Assembly (NCBI GenBank): GCA_050008675.1
Contig: JBEKME010000004.1
Location: 94,622-158,621, forward strand
From: CAVROP01 sp050008675
Lineage (GTDB): Bacteria > Acidobacteriota > Terriglobia > UBA7540
Length of the DNA stretch: 64,000 nt
Direction: 5' to 3'
Within the stretch, counting starts at the first letter, position 1; every line of letters begins with the position of its first letter. Positions 60,019-64,000 of this stretch are shown here, piece by piece. A model generated the notes under the pieces. That model searched no databases, had not been told where the DNA came from, and was given only the letters and a program-made list of their open reading frames with translations. Made by a program: the position numbers and the translations under genes.

Positions 60019-62595
60019 CTAAAGTTCCATCCTGCGCAGCCTGAGCGCGTTGCTGATCACGGACACCGAGCTGAACGTCATGGCCGCCGCCGCGAGCATG
60101 GGGCTCAGCAGAAGGCCCAGCACAGGATAAAGGACACCCGCCGCTAGCGGCACACCGAGGGTATTGTAAACCAGCGCGAAGAAAAGGTTCTGGCGGATGT
60201 TGCGCATCGTACCTTTGCTCAACCTGCGAGCCCGCACAATGCCGCGCAAATCCCCCTTGACCAAAGTGACGCCTGCGCTTTCCATGGCCACATCGGTTCC
60301 CGTCCCCATGGCGATGCCGACCTGGGCCTGAGCGAGTGCCGGGGCATCGTTGATGCCGTCACCAGCCATTGCCACCACGCGCCCTTGCGCCTGAAGCCGT
60401 TCGATGACCTTGCCCTTTTGCTCAGGCAGGACCTCCGCCTCGACTTCGTCTATGCCCAGTCTGCGCGCCACGGCCTCGGCGGTGGTGCGGGTGTCGCCGG
60501 TAAGCATGACAATACGTATCCCGTCCTTCTGCAATGCTCGGATGGCCTCAGGGGTAGACGGCTTAATGGGATCGGTCACTGCCAGCAAGCCACAGGCAAG
60601 TCCGTCAATGGCGATGAAGACTACGATTTGGCCCTCGCGTCGAAGTTCAGCAGCCTTCGTGGCCAGCGCGTTCAATTCGACCTTCAGCTCATCAAACAGC
60701 TTGCGGTTTCCGAGTGCGACGCTTTTGCCATCCACCTTGCCCATCACGCCTTCACCGGTGACCGAACGAAACTCTCGAGCCTCGCCGAGTTGAAGTCCCC
60801 TTTCTTGCGCCCCTCGAACGATGGCGGCGGCGAGAGGATGCTCGCTCCCGCGCTCGAGGGTTGCGGCCAGGCGGAGCACTTCCAGCTCATTCCATCCTTG
60901 CAAGGCATGAACCGAAGCAAGACGAGGCTTTCCCTCCGTAAGCGTACCAGTCTTGTCCACAACGAGCGTGTCCACTTTCTCGAGAACTTCCAGCGCTTCG
61001 GCGTTCTTTATCAAAACGCCCGCCAGGGCGCCACGTCCCGTCCCCACCATGATGGACATCGGCGTGGCAAGTCCCAGCGCGCAAGGGCAGGCAATGATAA
61101 GCACTGCCACAGCGTTTACCAGCGCATAGGCAAGCCGCGGCTCGGGGCCTACTATCGCCCAGACTGCAAAAGTGAGCACCGAAATGAAAACTACTACGGG
61201 AACGAAGTAAGAGGAAACGACGTCCGCCAAGCGTTGGATGGGCGCGCGACTCCGCTGTGCTTCTGAGACAAGCTGCACGATGTGCGCCAGGAGCGTATCG
61301 CTGCCCACGCGTTCAGCGCGCATCAGAAAACCACCGGGGCCGTTCACCGTCCCACCCGTCACGCGGTCTCCAGCCTTCTTTTCCACGGGGATCGGCTCCC
61401 CCGTCACCATGGATTCATCAATCGAGCTCGAGCCTTCAAGGATGAGTCCGTCGGTCGCCACCTTTTCGCCGGGACGGACGCGCAACTGATCTCCCCGCTG
61501 GACGCGGTCGAGCGGCACGTCCTCCTCGGCGCCTTCATCCCGGACAACCCGCGCGGTCTTGGGTGTAAGGCCCAGCAATCCCTTGATGGCGCTGCTGGTC
61601 TGGGCCCGCGCGCGAAGCTCCAGCACCTGCCCCAGGAGCACCAGTGTGGTGATAGCTGCCGACGCCTCAAAGTAGACCGGGACTTCGCCGCCATGCCCGC
61701 GAAACGATTGCGGAAAGATGCCGGGCGAGAGAACAGCTACGACGCTATATACATAGGCAGTCCCGGTCCCGGTGGCGATCAGGGTAAACATGTTCAGGTG
61801 GCGATTGACCAGTGAGGCCCAGCCGCGCTCGAAAAATGGCCATCCTCCCCATAGCACCACGGGAGAGGCCAGAGCGAACTGCACCAAACTGAGCAGGCGC
61901 GAGGAGAAGGCGTGCTGTAGCGGCTGGCCGGGAATCATTTCGGACATCGCGAGCAAGAAAACCGGAAGGGTTAAAGCCAGGCAAACCCAGAAGCGGCGGG
62001 TCATCAATGCCAACTCGGGGTTGGTTTCTTCCCCCACGGTCACCGACCGAGGCTCCAGAGCCATGCCACAGAGGGGACAAACCCCCGGCTCGTGGCGCGC
62101 CACTTCGGGGTGCATTGGGCACACATACTCGGTACGAGTGGCCGCAGGTGTGGCCCTGAGCGGCTCGAGCGCCATCCCGCATTTCGGACATGCGCCTGCA
62201 CCTTGTTTCCGGACGTCAGGATCCATGGGGCAGGTATAGATAGGGTTTTCGCCTCCGGCCGTAAGCCTGTCATCCTGAGGAGTCCCGCTCTTTGGGACGA
62301 CGAAGGATCTCTGCAGTTCCCGGCGCACGTCCGCTGCCCCATCACTCAAGGCTCCCGCTGGAGGAGCTGCCTCAGCTCGAGCGGGGCTCAGATACTGACT
62401 TGGATTGGCGCGAAAGTTTTCCAGGCAGGAAGGATTGCAGAAAAAGTACTCTTGCCCTTCGTACACATAATTGCCCACCGCATCCTCGCGGCTTATCTCC
62501 ATGCCGCAAACAGGGTCGATGACGGTTCCGCTTAGCGACGCCTGCTGACCTGGCCCCTCGACGACGCCACCCCGGTTATCAGTTTGGTTGCTCAT
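60019..62595 (-). CDS. copA: Copper-translocating P-type ATPase with YHS and heavy-metal-binding domains
   Basis: An 858-residue P1B ATPase exporting Cu(I). The N-terminus has a YHS domain (VIDPVCGMEISRED, FFCNPSCLENF) and two zinc-ribbon-like metal-binding motifs (YTCPMDPDV...CPKCGMALEP and YVCPMHPEV...CPLCGMALEP) instead of classical HMA domains. The core has eight membrane spans, TGEPIPVEKKAGD, the CPC site in LIIACPCALGLATP, DKTGTLTEGKPRL, the HP motif in GSEHPLAAAI and MAGDGINDAPALA. A small HMA-like protein is encoded downstream. Confidence 0.94.
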   Translation of the reverse strand: MSNQTDNRGGVVEGPGQQASLSGTVIDPVCGMEISREDAVGNYVYEGQEYFFCNPSCLENFRANPSQYLSPARAEAAPPAGALSDGAADVRRELQRSFVVPKSGTPQDDRLTAGGENPIYTCPMDPDVRKQGAGACPKCGMALEPLRATPAATRTEYVCPMHPEVARHEPGVCPLCGMALEPRSVTVGEETNPELALMTRRFWVCLALTLPVFLLAMSEMIPGQPLQHAFSSRLLSLVQFALASPVVLWGGWPFFERGWASLVNRHLNMFTLIATGTGTAYVYSVVAVLSPGIFPQSFRGHGGEVPVYFEASAAITTLVLLGQVLELRARAQTSSAIKGLLGLTPKTARVVRDEGAEEDVPLDRVQRGDQLRVRPGEKVATDGLILEGSSSIDESMVTGEPIPVEKKAGDRVTGGTVNGPGGFLMRAERVGSDTLLAHIVQLVSEAQRSRAPIQRLADVVSSYFVPVVVFISVLTFAVWAIVGPEPRLAYALVNAVAVLIIACPCALGLATPMSIMVGTGRGALAGVLIKNAEALEVLEKVDTLVVDKTGTLTEGKPRLASVHALQGWNELEVLRLAATLERGSEHPLAAAIVRGAQERGLQLGEAREFRSVTGEGVMGKVDGKSVALGNRKLFDELKVELNALATKAAELRREGQIVVFIAIDGLACGLLAVTDPIKPSTPEAIRALQKDGIRIVMLTGDTRTTAEAVARRLGIDEVEAEVLPEQKGKVIERLQAQGRVVAMAGDGINDAPALAQAQVGIAMGTGTDVAMESAGVTLVKGDLRGIVRARRLSKGTMRNIRQNLFFALVYNTLGVPLAAGVLYPVLGLLLSPMLAAAAMTFSSVSVISNALRLRRMEL

Positions 62596-63224
62596 CTCGA
62601 TCCTGTGCTGAGATGCTTCTGGCCCTCTCCCCCTTGGGGGAGAGGGTGTCCCGCACCGGCGCTTTCTTCAGCCGGGGCGGGACGGGTGAGGGGGTCGAGA
62701 GCCCGGCCCAGGTCCGCTTGCGGAGCACACCCGGCCGTTGAAAAGATTGGGCAATCACCACGCGCTCTTCACCATTTGCCAGTGCCTACCGCCTACTGCC
62801 TTTCCTTTCCCCCAAGAATTAAGAATACGTCGCTCTCCCGAAGTCAGCAAGGGCCGAGGGGTTCGGTGATGACCGAGAACCGACTAGTGCCGCCTGCCGC
62901 GGCTCGCCGTGCGTCCCGGCGCAATTCTGCGCTGCCGGCGTGTTTACCCTTGGATTCGAAAGCGCGAGTCTGAGGAAGAAGCGCAGACCTCAGAGACGAA
63001 GGTCCGCGCTACGCTTGCTCGTGATTATTGCCGTGGCTCGCGCTCCGCGCAGCTCGCGGCTGGTCGCCGGGAGCACGGCAGGGCGCGGGACGAACAGGAG
63101 GCGGGAGCCGAGAGATTTCGGCGGGGCTAAAACCCCTCCGTTCCGCCTGCTCCCAAAGGTTTCCAAGCGTGTTGGGAAATCAAGAGTAACACCATTTCTT
63201 TTCAATGACATCACCGCCTTATGC
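62596..63224. other. Gene-poor spacer with CCCTCTCCC palindrome
   Basis: Bases 62622-62697 hold CCCTCTCCCCCTTGGGGGAG, then AGGGTGTCCCGCACCGGC and GGGACGGGTGAGGGGG. This is the same element as 8420-8489 in the opposite orientation. A short CCTACCG run lies near 62788. The rest to 63224 contains no gene that I can support. Confidence 0.55.
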
Positions 63225-63683
63225 TCGCATCTCCTTTGTTTTCTTATACATTCCCGCTTCACCCCGAGTTTTCAACAAAGCTCCTTTGTTTTCAATAATA
63301 TTCCCGCATCGTTCCGTCAAAAAAAGGAATTCTTCCTCCGAGGAAGCAGACTTCCTGTCCAGTCTAAAAAGAGGACTCTTCTGCTGCTTTCGTACCTCCC
63401 GGAATAGGGTTGAGGACTGATTTGCGTCGTCTGTTTTCAAATACATTCCAGCTTCATCCCGGGTTTTCCACAGCCGTCCTTTGTTTTCAAGAACATTCCC
63501 GCATCGTTCCGTCAAAAAAAAGAATTCTTCCCCACGGAAGCAGACTTCCTGTCCAGTTGAAAAAGAGGACTCTTCTGCTGCTTTCGTACCTCCCGGAATA
63601 GGCTTGAGGACTGATTTGCGTCGTCTGTTTTCAAATACATTCCAGCTTCATCCCGGGTTTTCCACAGCCGTCCTTTGTTTTCA

Positions 63684-63690
<7 letters not shown>
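63225..63690. repeat. 195-bp tandem repeat (TTTGTTTTCA family), about 2.3 copies
   Basis: TTCCCGCATCGTTCCGTCAA occurs at 63301 and again at 63496, 195 bases apart. The whole unit (GAGGACTCTTCTGCTGCTTT, ACTGATTTGCGTCGTCTGTT, GGGTTTTCCACAGCCGTCCT) repeats with few changes. The third copy is cut at ~63684 by a group II intron remnant. The minus strand stays open across it, giving a repeating peptide (NKGRLWKTRDEAGM), but no start or function is evident. Confidence 0.8.

Positions 63691-64000
<310 letters not shown>

Noticed and set aside
63219..63515. 98-codon minus-strand frame with repeating NKGRLWKTRDEAGM peptide
   Set aside because: The open frame follows from the tandem DNA repeat. There is no ribosome-binding site, and the same sequence recurs in other spacers, so I annotate it as a repeat.

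Overview
The window looks like a stretch of chromosome from a Gram-negative, moderately GC-rich environmental bacterium, most likely an acidobacterium. This assignment is inferred from gene content and repeat style, not from a marker gene. Outer-membrane biogenesis genes (TamA-like, SurA-like, TamB) and Kdo genes (KdsC, KpsF) show a lipopolysaccharide-bearing envelope. One RNA gene is visible, tRNA-Ser(GGA). Genes are densely packed but are separated by many repeat-filled spacers.

Layout. 1-2.8 kb: a partial DUF2961 gene, a Tat-exported lactonase-type propeller and a secreted protein. 2.8-6.5 kb (minus strand): a cysteine and sulfur block with a JAMM metallopeptidase, a ThiS/MoaD-like remnant, cysK, a serine acetyltransferase and a peroxiredoxin whose catalytic Cys codon is an in-frame TGA followed by a bacterial SECIS-like hairpin. 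6.5-11 kb: a P-loop kinase and a one-chain NfnAB-like oxidoreductase. 12-15 kb: an AT-richer pair of membrane genes, a receiver-like protein, sodC and a broken hicBA. 15.2-17.7 kb: kdsC and kpsF separated by a PIN toxin-antitoxin pair. 17.8-21.4 kb: ppk2, pnp and rpsO. 21.4-25.1 kb: an SDR, folE, two PTPS genes and a glycosyltransferase, which together look like a tetrahydrobiopterin-type pterin pathway. 25-31 kb: TlpA-like protein, amtB surrounded by REP/RAYT remnants, and a universal stress protein. 31.5-38.6 kb: glcD-glcE-glcF, a RibD_C-type reductase and acetyl-CoA synthetase, which would feed glycolate or lactate and acetate carbon into central metabolism. 38.8-46.3 kb: sugar kinase, RHH/ParE pair, lipoprotein, ABC exporter with a CIA30-like tail, and a frameshifted trypsin-like protease. 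46.4-54.7 kb: tRNA-Ser and the tamB / surA-like / tamA-like run. 55-62.6 kb: PIG-L deacetylase, esterase, LarA-like protein and a copper P-type ATPase. 62.6-64 kb: long tandem repeats and a group II intron remnant.

The most notable observations are the probable selenocysteine peroxiredoxin, a family of intergenic arrays that all keep a 7-bp period although their motifs differ (often as inverted pairs, sometimes encoding gene C-termini), a palindromic repeat inserted in frame in the linker of the NfnAB-like fusion, a RAYT remnant beside its probable REPIN family, and the compact pterin cluster with two eukaryote-like PTPS paralogues. No CRISPR array, prophage or complete insertion sequence was seen.
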